DNA of 64,000 nucleotides, taken from contig CAJTCR010000010.1 in NCBI GenBank assembly GCA_910574915.1, forward strand, positions 1-64,000. Reading direction: 5' to 3'. Positions 8,551 through 17,391 of the stretch are shown here, in pieces. The notes under the pieces were generated by a model that was given only the letters and a program-made list of their open reading frames with translations, was not told the origin of the DNA and made no database searches. Origin of the DNA: Eubacteriaceae bacterium (GTDB lineage Bacteria > Bacillota > Clostridia > Lachnospirales > Lachnospiraceae). Both the position numbers and the translations under genes were made by a program. Each line of letters begins with the position of its first letter. Position 1 is the first letter of the stretch.

Positions 8551-8666
8551 GTAACATGTGATATTGAAAATATCCATCCTGCATAAAAAGTATCAGACAT
8601 TGTGTATGAGGGGGTATAAAAAGCAGGAAAATGCTGAAAATAAGTAAGAAAGGAGAGGTACAATGC

Positions 8667-10601
8667 ATGAGAAAAATCATAAAGCTGATGAAAGACTGGC
8701 AGTTTACATACCAGAATCAGAAAAAACGTCTGGTAGACCTGCCGCATACTTGGAATGCTGTCGATGGGCAGGATGGAAACGACGATTATTTCCGGGGAAC
8801 CTGTGTTTATGAAAAAACGGTTCCAAAACCGGAATTTACAGACAATGAACGGGTTTATCTGCAGTTTCATGGTGTCAATGCAAGCGCAAAGGTGATCGTA
8901 AACGGGATTACCGTGTTAACGCATGACAATGGATATTCGACTTTCCGCACGGATGTGACGGATGTGCTAAAGGATGAAAACGAACTGCGTGTAGAAGTGG
9001 ATAACAGTAAAAATGACACGGTTTACCCGCAGGTCGCGGACTTTACTTTTTATGGCGGGATTTACCGGGATGTGGAATTTCTGATCGTGCAGGAGACACA
9101 TTTTGACCTGGATCATTACGGAGGATGCGGGGTACAGGTGTCTGCTGATGTAAAAGGAAGCACAGGCATCGTAAACGTACGTTCTTACACGAATAAAAGC
9201 CCGCAGGAAATGGAAAAAGAAGGGCTGGAGGTACATCTGGCACTTAAGGACGCCGAGGGGACAGAAGCCGGTGCCGCAAAGGGTACAAGCGCGGTGATCA
9301 AAGTGCCGAAGGCACATCTTTGGAACGGTGTCAAAGATCCGTATTTGTACAGCCTGACGGCACAGCTTTGCAGGGGGCAGGACGTACTGGACGAGGTCAC
9401 GGTTTCGTGCGGGATACGCACGTTTTCGTTTGATGCGAACAAGGGGTTTTTCTTAAACGGCGTGTCTTATCCGCTGCGCGGGGTATCCAGGCACCAGGAC
9501 TGGAAGGGGATCGGCAACGCGATTTCCCGTAAGCAGATGGAGCAGGATATGAAGCTGATTCGGGAAGTCGGTGCGAATACGATCCGGCTGGCGCATTACC
9601 AGCACCACCAGTATTTTTATGATCTGTGCGACCGCGAGGGAATGGTTGTGTGGGCGGAGATCCCGTATATATCCGCGCATATGCCAAATGGAAAGGACAA
9701 TACGTTTTTCCAGATGCGGGAGCTGATTGTGCAAAATTATAACCATCCGTGCATCGTGACCTGGGGAATTTCCAATGAGATTACGATCTCGCGAAAGCAC
9801 AGGGACGATATGCTGCGCAACCATCACGCTTTACAGAAATTTGTGAAAAAGCTTGACCCTGGCAGGCCGACGACGCTGGCGTGCTATGCGATGTGCCATC
9901 CGTTCCATCCGGTCTCAAAGATTACAGACCTGGTTGCATGGAACCTGTATCTGGGCTGGTATGTGCCGGGGCTGTTCCTAAACGACCTGTTTATGAAGTT
10001 TTACCACTGGAAATATCCGACAAGGTGCCTGGGCTATTCTGAGTACGGCGCGGAAGGAATGCCGAACCTGCACAGCGCGAAGCCAAAAAGAGGAGACCAT
10101 TCCGAGGAATACCAGGCGAAGTACCATGAATATATGCTCAAATGCTTTGCGCGCCATCCGTTTTTATGGTCAACGTATGTATGGAACATGTTTGATTTTG
10201 CCGCAGACGCCAGAGACCAGGGCGGAGAGCCTGGGATGAACCACAAAGGATTGGTAACGTTTGACCGTAAAATAAAAAAGGACAGCTTTTATATTTATAA
10301 AGCCTGGTGGAGCGACGAGCCGTTTGTGCATCTGTGCGGCAGGCGTTATAAATACCGCGCGGAGCAGGTGACCGATGTTGCCGTATATTCCAATCAGGAA
10401 CAGGTATCGCTGTATAACAACGGGCAGTTTGTGGAGTCGAAAAGGGGCAGATATGCGTTTCATTTCCGGCTGCGCATGGAGAAGGAAAACCGCCTGGAAG
10501 TAAAGGCGGGCACGCTCTTAGACAGTGCGGTGATCTACAGGGTGGCGCAGCCAAAGCCTGAATATAAGGTGAAAAAGGGGAAGAGCCAGAATTGGGTATA
10601 A
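8667..10601 (+). CDS. Glycoside hydrolase family 2 (beta-galactosidase-like, 644 aa)
   Basis: GH2 architecture: an N-terminal jelly-roll sugar-binding domain (DLPHTWN near residue 26, HDNGYSTFRTDVT), an Ig-like domain, then a TIM barrel starting at FFLNGVSYPLRGVSRHQD. The acid/base Glu is in WGISNEIT (~residue 369) and the nucleophile Glu in GYSEYGAEG (~458). Lengths and motifs fit beta-galactosidases, but beta-glucuronidase or beta-mannosidase activity is not excluded. No signal peptide, so probably cytoplasmic. The ATG at 8667 is placed by AGGAGAGG at 8651-8658; the longer frame from 8631 is less likely. It heads a cluster with GH3 and a GPH symporter. Confidence 0.88.
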   Translation: MRKIIKLMKDWQFTYQNQKKRLVDLPHTWNAVDGQDGNDDYFRGTCVYEKTVPKPEFTDNERVYLQFHGVNASAKVIVNGITVLTHDNGYSTFRTDVTDVLKDENELRVEVDNSKNDTVYPQVADFTFYGGIYRDVEFLIVQETHFDLDHYGGCGVQVSADVKGSTGIVNVRSYTNKSPQEMEKEGLEVHLALKDAEGTEAGAAKGTSAVIKVPKAHLWNGVKDPYLYSLTAQLCRGQDVLDEVTVSCGIRTFSFDANKGFFLNGVSYPLRGVSRHQDWKGIGNAISRKQMEQDMKLIREVGANTIRLAHYQHHQYFYDLCDREGMVVWAEIPYISAHMPNGKDNTFFQMRELIVQNYNHPCIVTWGISNEITISRKHRDDMLRNHHALQKFVKKLDPGRPTTLACYAMCHPFHPVSKITDLVAWNLYLGWYVPGLFLNDLFMKFYHWKYPTRCLGYSEYGAEGMPNLHSAKPKRGDHSEEYQAKYHEYMLKCFARHPFLWSTYVWNMFDFAADARDQGGEPGMNHKGLVTFDRKIKKDSFYIYKAWWSDEPFVHLCGRRYKYRAEQVTDVAVYSNQEQVSLYNNGQFVESKRGRYAFHFRLRMEKENRLEVKAGTLLDSAVIYRVAQPKPEYKVKKGKSQNWV

Positions 10602-10616
10602 GCAAGGAGGAAGGTT

Positions 10617-13607
10617 ATGGGAAGGAATGACGCTATGAAAAGCCGCAAAAAGGAGTACAAGCGTGCCCGCAGAAGAGCGACAAGGCCGTGGAAAATCCTG
10701 ACGTGGATCAGTGCTCCGATTACGCTGATTTTAATTATCCTGGCGGTGTTTTGTTCAACATTTGACAATTCGTTGTCTATTTTTATAGGCGGGACGTTTA
10801 ACAATATTAAAAACAAAGATGAAAATGCGATTTACCACAAAATGGATTTTGACTCGCAGGAGGAGATGGTTCGTTACGGCGAAGATCTGTGCAAGCAGGT
10901 AGAAGCAGAAGGCGCTGCGCTTTTAATGAATGAAAACGGTGCGCTGCCATTGGCAGAGGGCGCAAAGGTAAGCTGCTTTTCAACTTCTTCCGTAGACCTC
11001 GTTTACGGCGGGACAGGATCGGGCAATATCGACGCGTCCAAGGCAGATACGCTAAAGGGCGCGCTTGAGATCGCGGGGATGGAAGTCAATCAGACGATCT
11101 GGGACTTTTATCTGGGGTTAGACGAGCAGTATAAGCGCAAGACCGGGGGCACGATCGCTACCGAGTCGGCGACTTCTGCGGAGTGCCCGTGGGAGCTGTA
11201 TACGGATGAGGTAAAGGATTCCATCGTTACTTACGGGGATGCGGCGATCATCGTACTTTCCCGTGTCGGCGGAGAAGGCGCGGACTTGGATTTTGGGGAT
11301 GTAAACTACCTCGCGCTGGATGACAATGAAAGAGAAATGATGGAAAACGTGGCTTCTATGAAAGCAGACGGTTCGATCAAAAAAATCGTCGTGCTGATTA
11401 ACTCTGCAAATGCGTTGCAGGTGGATTTCTTAAAAGACAATCCATACAGTGTGGATGCCTGCCTTTGGATCGGCGACGTCGGGATTACCGGAATTGACGC
11501 GGTCGGTGAAATCCTTGCAGGCAAGATCAATCCTTCAGGCAGCCTGGTGGATACGTACTGCTACAACAACTATTCGTCTCCGGCAATGGTGAATTTTGTC
11601 CCAGTGACATACGAAGGCTATGAAGAGGGCATTGTTCCGAAAAACGCAAGCACGTATATGGTATACCAGGAAGGCATTTATGTAGGCTATAAGTATTACG
11701 AAACGCGCTATGAAGATTTCGTTATGGAAAAAGGCAATGCGGGTGACTATGACTATGGCAGTGAAGTAGCGTTTCCGTTTGGCTATGGGTTAAGCTATAC
11801 GGACTTTTCCTACAGCGGCATGAAAGTGAACTACAATCCAGATACCGACCAGTTTGAAGTGTCTGTAAAGGTGAAAAATACCGGAGATACGTATGCCGGA
11901 AAACAGACCGTGCAGGTCTATGTACAGTCGCCATATACCGCATATGATATAAAAAACGGCGTGGAGAAGGCGTCCGTGGCACTGTGCGGATTTGGAAAAA
12001 CGAAAGTGCTAGAACCAGGCGCTTCGGAAACTTTGAAAATCTATGTGGACAAGCGTGACCTTGCATCTTATGACGCGTATGGCTGCGGGACGTATATGCT
12101 GGATAAAGGGGATTATTATTTTACGGCAGCGACAGACGCGCACAACGCAGTCAACAATATCCTTGCTGCAAAAGGCTATCAGGCAGCGGACGGGCGCATG
12201 GATGCAGACGGAAACAAGGCGCTTACTTACAAATGGAAAAATGCGAAGCAGGATACGACAACGTATGCCACTTCTTTAAACGGTACGGCAATTACAAATC
12301 AGCTCTCGGATTCGGATATTAACTTAAGCGAAGACCTGGGCGGGGAGAAGATTACCTACCTTTCCCGCAACGACTGGGAAGGGACGTTCCCGACCGAGAC
12401 GGTCAAGCTGATGCTGACGGAAACGCTGATTCAAAAATTGCAGGATGTGCAGTATGACGCGGCGGATTATGAACCGGTGGAAATGCCGGTGCTCGGTGCG
12501 GACAACGGATTAAAGCTGGTTGACTTTATCGGCGTGCCGTATGATGATCCAAAGTGGCAGGAACTGTTAGACCAGCTTTCGTTTGACGATATGGTATCGT
12601 TAATCGGCGATTCGTTCCACTGGACAATGCCGATCGAGTCGGTGCAGGCGCCTGGCACACGTGATGAAAACGGGCCGCAGGGATTGACCGCATCGCTGTT
12701 TAAGGCAGGAGAAGAAGAAGGAAAAACGGCGCTTGTAGCGACCGCGTTTACGTCTGAGGACGTGATGGCGGCGACATTTAATACAGAGCTGCTATATGAA
12801 GTCGGCAGAGTGATCGCTAACAACTGTATCTCGGCAGAGATCGCATGTCTGTATGGGCCGGGCAGCAATACGCATCGGACACCGTACGGCGGGCGCAACT
12901 TTGAATATTATTCCGAAGATGGATTTTTAGCAGGGGAAATGGCAAAACATGAAGTGCAGGCAATGACAGACCGGGGAATCTTCGTTGTATTAAAGCACTT
13001 TGCGCTCAACGACTGCGAACAGGACAGGATCGGGCTTGGTGTATGGCTGAACGAGCAGGCAGCAAGGGAAATTTATCTCAAGGCGTTCCAGGGAGCAGTA
13101 GAAGAGTCTGACGCAGGGCTGATGGTTGCGTATACGCGCTGGGGTGCCATCTGGTCTGGCGGAAATAAGGGACTGATGACGAATATCGTAAGGCAGGAAT
13201 GGGGAAAGATCGGCCTTAACATTACCGATAACGTACTGACGACCTATGTAAACGGTGTAGACGGCGTGATGGCTGGCGGAGTGTCGACGTTTGACGCGAT
13301 GCTGCCTTATGTCACAAAGCAGCTTCCGAAATATAAAAAGGATGCGGTTGTTGTAACTGCGATGAAGGAAGCCTGCCACCAGAACCTGTACGCAATCGCA
13401 AATTCAGCGGGTATGAACGGAATAGGGAAGGATACGGTCATTAAAAAGCAAAATATTGCGATTGTAACGGGATTATGGACGGCATGTATTGTATTTGGAA
13501 TCTTGTTTATCCTGTCGGCAGTTCTTTGGTTTATCAAGAAGCAGAAATTTAAAGATACGGAGATTTACAGAAACTATATGGCATATAAAGCCGTAGATAA
13601 TTTTTAA
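10617..13607 (+). CDS. Permuted GH3 beta-glycosidase with two membrane anchors (996 aa)
   Basis: The GH3 domains occur in the C-terminal-domain-first order known from some Clostridia: a sandwich domain (residues ~80-370), a fibronectin-III-like domain (ending near 520) and then the (beta/alpha)8 barrel. The barrel carries VLKHFALND (~793) and the nucleophile Asp region in LNITDNV (~869). Hydrophobic helices lie near residues 24-46 and 945-968, so the enzyme is probably held at the membrane at both ends; side of the membrane is not certain. It follows GH2 by 15 bases with AAGGAGG before the ATG, so the two likely act on one glycan. Confidence 0.88.
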   Translation: MGRNDAMKSRKKEYKRARRRATRPWKILTWISAPITLILIILAVFCSTFDNSLSIFIGGTFNNIKNKDENAIYHKMDFDSQEEMVRYGEDLCKQVEAEGAALLMNENGALPLAEGAKVSCFSTSSVDLVYGGTGSGNIDASKADTLKGALEIAGMEVNQTIWDFYLGLDEQYKRKTGGTIATESATSAECPWELYTDEVKDSIVTYGDAAIIVLSRVGGEGADLDFGDVNYLALDDNEREMMENVASMKADGSIKKIVVLINSANALQVDFLKDNPYSVDACLWIGDVGITGIDAVGEILAGKINPSGSLVDTYCYNNYSSPAMVNFVPVTYEGYEEGIVPKNASTYMVYQEGIYVGYKYYETRYEDFVMEKGNAGDYDYGSEVAFPFGYGLSYTDFSYSGMKVNYNPDTDQFEVSVKVKNTGDTYAGKQTVQVYVQSPYTAYDIKNGVEKASVALCGFGKTKVLEPGASETLKIYVDKRDLASYDAYGCGTYMLDKGDYYFTAATDAHNAVNNILAAKGYQAADGRMDADGNKALTYKWKNAKQDTTTYATSLNGTAITNQLSDSDINLSEDLGGEKITYLSRNDWEGTFPTETVKLMLTETLIQKLQDVQYDAADYEPVEMPVLGADNGLKLVDFIGVPYDDPKWQELLDQLSFDDMVSLIGDSFHWTMPIESVQAPGTRDENGPQGLTASLFKAGEEEGKTALVATAFTSEDVMAATFNTELLYEVGRVIANNCISAEIACLYGPGSNTHRTPYGGRNFEYYSEDGFLAGEMAKHEVQAMTDRGIFVVLKHFALNDCEQDRIGLGVWLNEQAAREIYLKAFQGAVEESDAGLMVAYTRWGAIWSGGNKGLMTNIVRQEWGKIGLNITDNVLTTYVNGVDGVMAGGVSTFDAMLPYVTKQLPKYKKDAVVVTAMKEACHQNLYAIANSAGMNGIGKDTVIKKQNIAIVTGLWTACIVFGILFILSAVLWFIKKQKFKDTEIYRNYMAYKAVDNF

Positions 13608-13740
13608 AAAAGCCATCTGCAAAGGGGCATAAATACGATAGGGGTATGGTATCGGTGTTTTATGCAGATGCACTGCGGCAGGCGTTAACAGCATGGGGTA
13701 GCTGTGCCTGATAGCAGTATTGGGGTGAAAAGAACGGAAA

Positions 13741-13784
13741 GCCGCAGCGACTGTACAGGAGGGGTCCTGGACAGATGCTGCGGC
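13741..13784 (+). promoter_or_regulatory. Strong leader hairpin just before the symporter gene
   Basis: GCCGCAGC (13741-13748) pairs with GCTGCGGC (13777-13784), and the inner CTGTACAGGA pairs with TCCTGGACAG around a GGGG loop. There is no U-run, and the ribosome site begins about ten bases later. A weaker nested inverted repeat (CATCTGC/GCAGATG) lies at 13614-13670. These could stabilise or process the mRNA, or modulate symporter translation. Confidence 0.55.
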
Positions 13785-13808
13785 ATAAAAAAGAAAGGAT
13801 AGACACAT

Positions 13809-15356
13809 ATGAGTAATGAAACGACGGGAGCAAGGACAAATGTGAACCGGGCAAAGCTTTACCAGCTTATTTTATTTCCGATGAATAACGGGGCGACCAA
13901 TGTGTACTATATCCTCACCATGAACTTTATTGCTTATTATGCCAATGGGGTTCTGGGCTTGTTTTTGATGTTTGCAACGACAATGGTAACGGTAATGCGT
14001 TTGTTTGACGCAGTGACAGATCCGATTATTGGGGCACTGATCGACCGTACGTCTACAAAATTCGGGAAGTTTCGTCCGTATATGGTGCTTGGAAATGCGA
14101 TTATGATCGTAGCTTCGATCCTGCTGTATTTTGGGACGAGAATTATACCGCAGGATTTGTCCTGGCTGAAATATGTCTGCTTTGTACTGTTTTATGCACT
14201 GTATGTCATAGGATATACGTTTCAGACCGCATGTACCCGTTCCGGGCAGACCTGTCTGACAAACGATCCGAACCAGCGGCCGTTGTTTACAGTATTTAAT
14301 ACGGTGGCAAGCCTGATCGGGATGGGGCTTGTTCAGTTTTTGGCGCCGATTTTAAGCGAAAAGCTGGGCGGCTACAACAGCGCGGGATTTTTTAATTTTA
14401 TGATACCGCTGGCGATTGTCGTATCGGCAGTACTGACGCTTCTTGCCGTAATCGGGATCTGGGAGAAGGACAGGCAGGAATTTTTCGGTGTCGGCGGTAC
14501 GCAGGAGAAGGTGGAATTAAAAGAGTATGTCGCGATATTAAAGGCAAACAAAGAGCTGCAAAGGCTGATGGTAGCGGGCGCGGGATGCAAGCTTGCCTTT
14601 TCCATCGCGACGAATATGACTGTATTGTGTATGCTGTACGGTGCGATGATGGGCAATTACGGCGGGCTGTATCTGCCGATGATGATCATTGGATACGTAT
14701 TTTCGGTTCCGTTTTTCCTGCTGACGGTACGCACTTCGCAAAAGCATGGACAGAAGGCTTCACTCGTACGCTATACCGGGCTGGCGCTTGTAATGTATAT
14801 TGGGGTACTGGCGCTGCTGGTTTTGTGGAAGCCTGGCAGTCCGGCGGTGAGCCTGAGCCTTATGCCGCCGAATATTTATTCGGTGCTGTTTGTACTCTGC
14901 TTTGGGATCGGATACGGGGCTTATTATGCGACTGCGGATATGCCGATTCCAATGGTGGCGGACTGCTCCGATTACGAGACATTCCGCTCCGGCCGCTATA
15001 TACCGGGGATTATGGGGACATTGTTCTCGCTTGTAGATAAGCTGGTCAGCTCCTTGGGCTCTACGATTGTAGGCGCAGCCGTGGCGATGATCGGTATACA
15101 AACGCTTCCAGACGGCAATACGCCGTATGCGGACGGGATGCATATGGTCGTGATTGCACTGTTTTGCATCGTGCCGATGCTTGCCTGGATCGCGACGCTG
15201 ATTGCGATGAAGGGATATACGCTGACCGGTGCGCGGATGAAGGAGATCCAGGCTGTCAATGCGGTGCGCAAGGATGCCGTCAACAAAGGAATGCGGCTGG
15301 AAGAGGCGATGGACAAGTGGAAGGCTGCAAAAGACGTACCGAAAGAATTTTTTTGA
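13809..15356 (+). CDS. GPH-family sugar:cation symporter (515 aa)
   Basis: A 12-helix MFS protein of the glycoside-pentoside-hexuronide:cation symporter family (MelB/XylP/UidP type). Typical signs are the N-terminal ATNVYYILTMNF, the RLFDAVTDPIIGALIDRT loop near residue 73 with its conserved Asp residues, FRPYMVLG, and the late MVADCSDYE. It likely imports an oligosaccharide or glycoside handled by the adjacent GH2/GH3 enzymes. The ribosome site GAAAGGA precedes the ATG. A terminator follows the gene. Confidence 0.9.
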   Translation: MSNETTGARTNVNRAKLYQLILFPMNNGATNVYYILTMNFIAYYANGVLGLFLMFATTMVTVMRLFDAVTDPIIGALIDRTSTKFGKFRPYMVLGNAIMIVASILLYFGTRIIPQDLSWLKYVCFVLFYALYVIGYTFQTACTRSGQTCLTNDPNQRPLFTVFNTVASLIGMGLVQFLAPILSEKLGGYNSAGFFNFMIPLAIVVSAVLTLLAVIGIWEKDRQEFFGVGGTQEKVELKEYVAILKANKELQRLMVAGAGCKLAFSIATNMTVLCMLYGAMMGNYGGLYLPMMIIGYVFSVPFFLLTVRTSQKHGQKASLVRYTGLALVMYIGVLALLVLWKPGSPAVSLSLMPPNIYSVLFVLCFGIGYGAYYATADMPIPMVADCSDYETFRSGRYIPGIMGTLFSLVDKLVSSLGSTIVGAAVAMIGIQTLPDGNTPYADGMHMVVIALFCIVPMLAWIATLIAMKGYTLTGARMKEIQAVNAVRKDAVNKGMRLEEAMDKWKAAKDVPKEFF

Positions 15357-15366
15357 GTTTGGTTTT

Positions 15367-15402
15367 ACGGGCTGTCATGCCAATATTGACAGCCCGTTTT
15401 TT
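15367..15402 (+). terminator. Terminator after the GPH symporter
   Basis: CGGGCTGTCA pairs with TGACAGCCCG (10 bp) and is followed by TTTTTT, eleven bases past the stop codon. Confidence 0.92.
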
Positions 15403-15460
15403 GTGTAGTAGAATACATTCAGAGACCAGGTGTCAAGCATTCGTAACGGCTGGGATTGTA

Positions 15461-15487
15461 AGAGGGCTTGCTGGCCCTCTTTTTTTG
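15461..15487 (+). terminator. Second terminator/attenuator directly before lacI-type gene
   Basis: AGAGGGC pairs with GCCCTCT around a short loop, followed by TTTTTTT. It lies about 30 bases upstream of the regulator ATG, so it either backs up the previous terminator or attenuates the regulator. Confidence 0.75.
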
Positions 15488-15517
15488 TTATTAGGACAGG
15501 TTTCATGGAGAAAGAGT

Positions 15518-16552
15518 ATGAAAAAAACGAATTCAGGAAAAGTCAGCATCAGGGACGTGGCAAGAGAAGTAGGTGTGTCGATCACGACCGTGTCACGCGC
15601 GCTGAACGGATATTCAGACGTAAGCGAGAAAACGAAAAAAAAGATATTGGAAGCGGTGCAGCGGATGGATTATGCACCGGATGCAAACGCGCGTTCGATG
15701 GGCGGCAAACCAGAGCCGACAATCGCCCTTTTGACCTCGGAGCTAAAAGAACGGGATGAAAACGGTTTTGTATATGGGATGATTAATGGCTTGTTCCAGC
15801 AGTGCAGCGCGTTTGGGTGCGAGTTTATGCTGTTAGTCACAAATGTGGTAAAGCAGGAGAAATTAAGCTTTTTGCAGCTCTGCAAAAAAAAGAACTTAAG
15901 CGGCGTCGTGGTAACCGGGCTGCGTACAGGAGATCCCTATTACAAAGAAGTGATGAACAGCGATATTCCATGCGCGCTGATTGATATTAAAGCGTCTGGA
16001 AAGTATAAGTGCAATATCACGATTGATAATGTCAGCGCTTCGCAGAAAGCAGTGGAATATTTAATCGGGCTTGGACATAAAAAGATCGGCATGATTAACG
16101 GGCAGAAAATCGCGGAAGTATCAGGTGAGCGCTACAGCGGATATGTATCTGCGCTGCTGAACGCAAAGATTCCGCTGCATCTGGACTATATGCGGTACGG
16201 GGATTTTGTGGAAGATACGGCGTTTGCGCAGACGAAAACACTGCTGGAGAAGCACCCGGAGATTACGGCACTGTTTTGTGCCAGTGACGTAATGGCAATC
16301 GGCGCGATCCAGGCACTGGAAGAAATGGGGCTGCGGGTGCCTGAGGATGTATCGGTGCTTGGGTTTGACGATATCCCGATTGCGAAGTATGTCTATAAAG
16401 GGATTACGACAGTACGCCAGTTTCCGATTGCGATGGGGCGTGCGGGCGGGGAAGCAGTCTGTCGGATGTTAAACGGCGAACCGGTGGAAAGCGAGCTGCA
16501 ACTGCCGTACGAGCTGGTTGTGCGCGGGACGACAGCGGAGTGCGGACGGTAG
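15518..16552 (+). CDS. LacI-family transcriptional regulator (344 aa)
   Basis: An N-terminal LacI helix-turn-helix (IRDVAREVGVSITTVSRALN, residues ~9-28) is followed by a hinge and a periplasmic-binding-protein-like sensor domain (TIALLTSEL, FCASDVMAIGA, VPEDVSVLGFDDI). The ATG at 15518 is set by GGAG about seven bases upstream; the open frame before it is not family-like. The palindrome CGAAAACGTTTTGG/CCAAAACGTTTTGG occurs before the RDD gene (16645) and twice before the binding-protein gene (19772, 19801), making these its likely operators. It probably represses GH65/ABC sugar genes until an inducer binds. Confidence 0.93.
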   Translation: MKKTNSGKVSIRDVAREVGVSITTVSRALNGYSDVSEKTKKKILEAVQRMDYAPDANARSMGGKPEPTIALLTSELKERDENGFVYGMINGLFQQCSAFGCEFMLLVTNVVKQEKLSFLQLCKKKNLSGVVVTGLRTGDPYYKEVMNSDIPCALIDIKASGKYKCNITIDNVSASQKAVEYLIGLGHKKIGMINGQKIAEVSGERYSGYVSALLNAKIPLHLDYMRYGDFVEDTAFAQTKTLLEKHPEITALFCASDVMAIGAIQALEEMGLRVPEDVSVLGFDDIPIAKYVYKGITTVRQFPIAMGRAGGEAVCRMLNGEPVESELQLPYELVVRGTTAECGR

Positions 16553-16607
16553 GCTGTGCAGACGTCATTTAATTTTCAGAATAATCTTATTTTCTTCCAC
16601 TTTTTTA

Positions 16608-16658
16608 TTGACAAATGGGCTGGCAGATTATATACTTTTAGAAACGAAAACGTTTTGG
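16608..16658 (+). promoter_or_regulatory. Sigma-A promoter with LacI-type operator
   Basis: -35 TTGACA (16608-16613), 17-bp spacer, -10 TATACT (16631-16636). The operator-like palindrome CGAAAACGTTTTGG (16645-16658) lies just downstream, where a repressor would block transcription start. It drives the RDD/GH65 genes. Confidence 0.85.
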
Positions 16659-16672
16659 AAGGGAGACAGGGG

Positions 16673-17104
16673 ATGAAAAAGACAGTAGTCGCACTGCGGA
16701 TCTTGTGCGCGCTTTTGGATGCAGTGATTTTAATGATTCCAATGCAGTTTGTGATGATTGGGATTTTCCGCGTATCGGTGCCGCAGGCGGAACTTTTGTA
16801 CAAGTTTTTGTTTGCCGTATACGGTGCGCTGTTTACCGAACATCTGGGCGCAACACCTGGCAAATATCTGGGAAAGCTGTGCTGTATCGACGTGGACGGC
16901 ACAAAGGCGCCGATCTTGTATGTCGGGCTGCGCGAGCTGGTAAAGGCAATGTACCTGATCCCGGTGATCGGCTGGCTTGCCGCGGCAGTCAGTGTCGTTA
17001 TGATGGCAGTCCGCAAAGACGGCAGGACGCTGCATGATCTGGCGGGCAATACGAAGGTCGTGTGCCGCAGCATGGGAAAAGGAGGAGCAGATGGCAGAGA
17101 GTAA
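16673..17104 (+). CDS. RDD-domain membrane protein (143 aa)
   Basis: A short RDD-family protein: the first helix has RILCALLDAVI, then a second helix pair, GATPGKYLGKLCCIDVDG and the terminal GRTLHDLAGNTKVV that is diagnostic of the family. Predicted three to four membrane helices. RDD proteins are small membrane proteins with poorly known transport or ion-related roles. The ATG at 16673 follows GGGAGACAGGGG. It is first in the LacI-controlled unit and overlaps the next gene by 14 bases. Confidence 0.85.
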   Translation: MKKTVVALRILCALLDAVILMIPMQFVMIGIFRVSVPQAELLYKFLFAVYGALFTEHLGATPGKYLGKLCCIDVDGTKAPILYVGLRELVKAMYLIPVIGWLAAAVSVVMMAVRKDGRTLHDLAGNTKVVCRSMGKGGADGRE

Positions 17105-17369
17105 TGAAACGTCGCTGCTTGCCGTAATGAATCCGTTTTGCCTGCTTGCAGGCTGCGTTCTGGTCGGGCTGCTTGCCTGGTATTGTGCATGGAAATACAA
17201 AAACACGAATGATTTTAAGAAAAGCGTGCACTTATATATCCCTTCCGTAATCGTTTTGGACTTGATTCTGGCGCTTTTGCTGGATATCGACGTGCTGTTG
17301 TGTATCGGTATGGACATTTGCGGGTTTGTTGTCCTGGCGCTGATATCCAACCACTATTTTTATTCTTAA
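17091..17369 (+). CDS. Small membrane protein (92 aa)
   Basis: Not recognised. Three hydrophobic segments (residues ~12-30, ~45-60, ~65-85) span almost the whole chain. The ATG at 17091 is preceded by GGAGGAG and overlaps the end of the RDD gene, so the two are translationally coupled and may form a small membrane complex. Confidence 0.65.
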   Translation: MAESNETSLLAVMNPFCLLAGCVLVGLLAWYCAWKYKNTNDFKKSVHLYIPSVIVLDLILALLLDIDVLLCIGMDICGFVVLALISNHYFYS

Positions 17370-17391
17370 TGCAGGAAAAGGAGAAAAAAGC

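Noticed and set aside
7100-8631. An AgrD-like autoinducer peptide gene near the GHKL kinase
   Set aside because: I looked on both strands and between the genes and found no short Cys-containing peptide frame with a good ribosome site.
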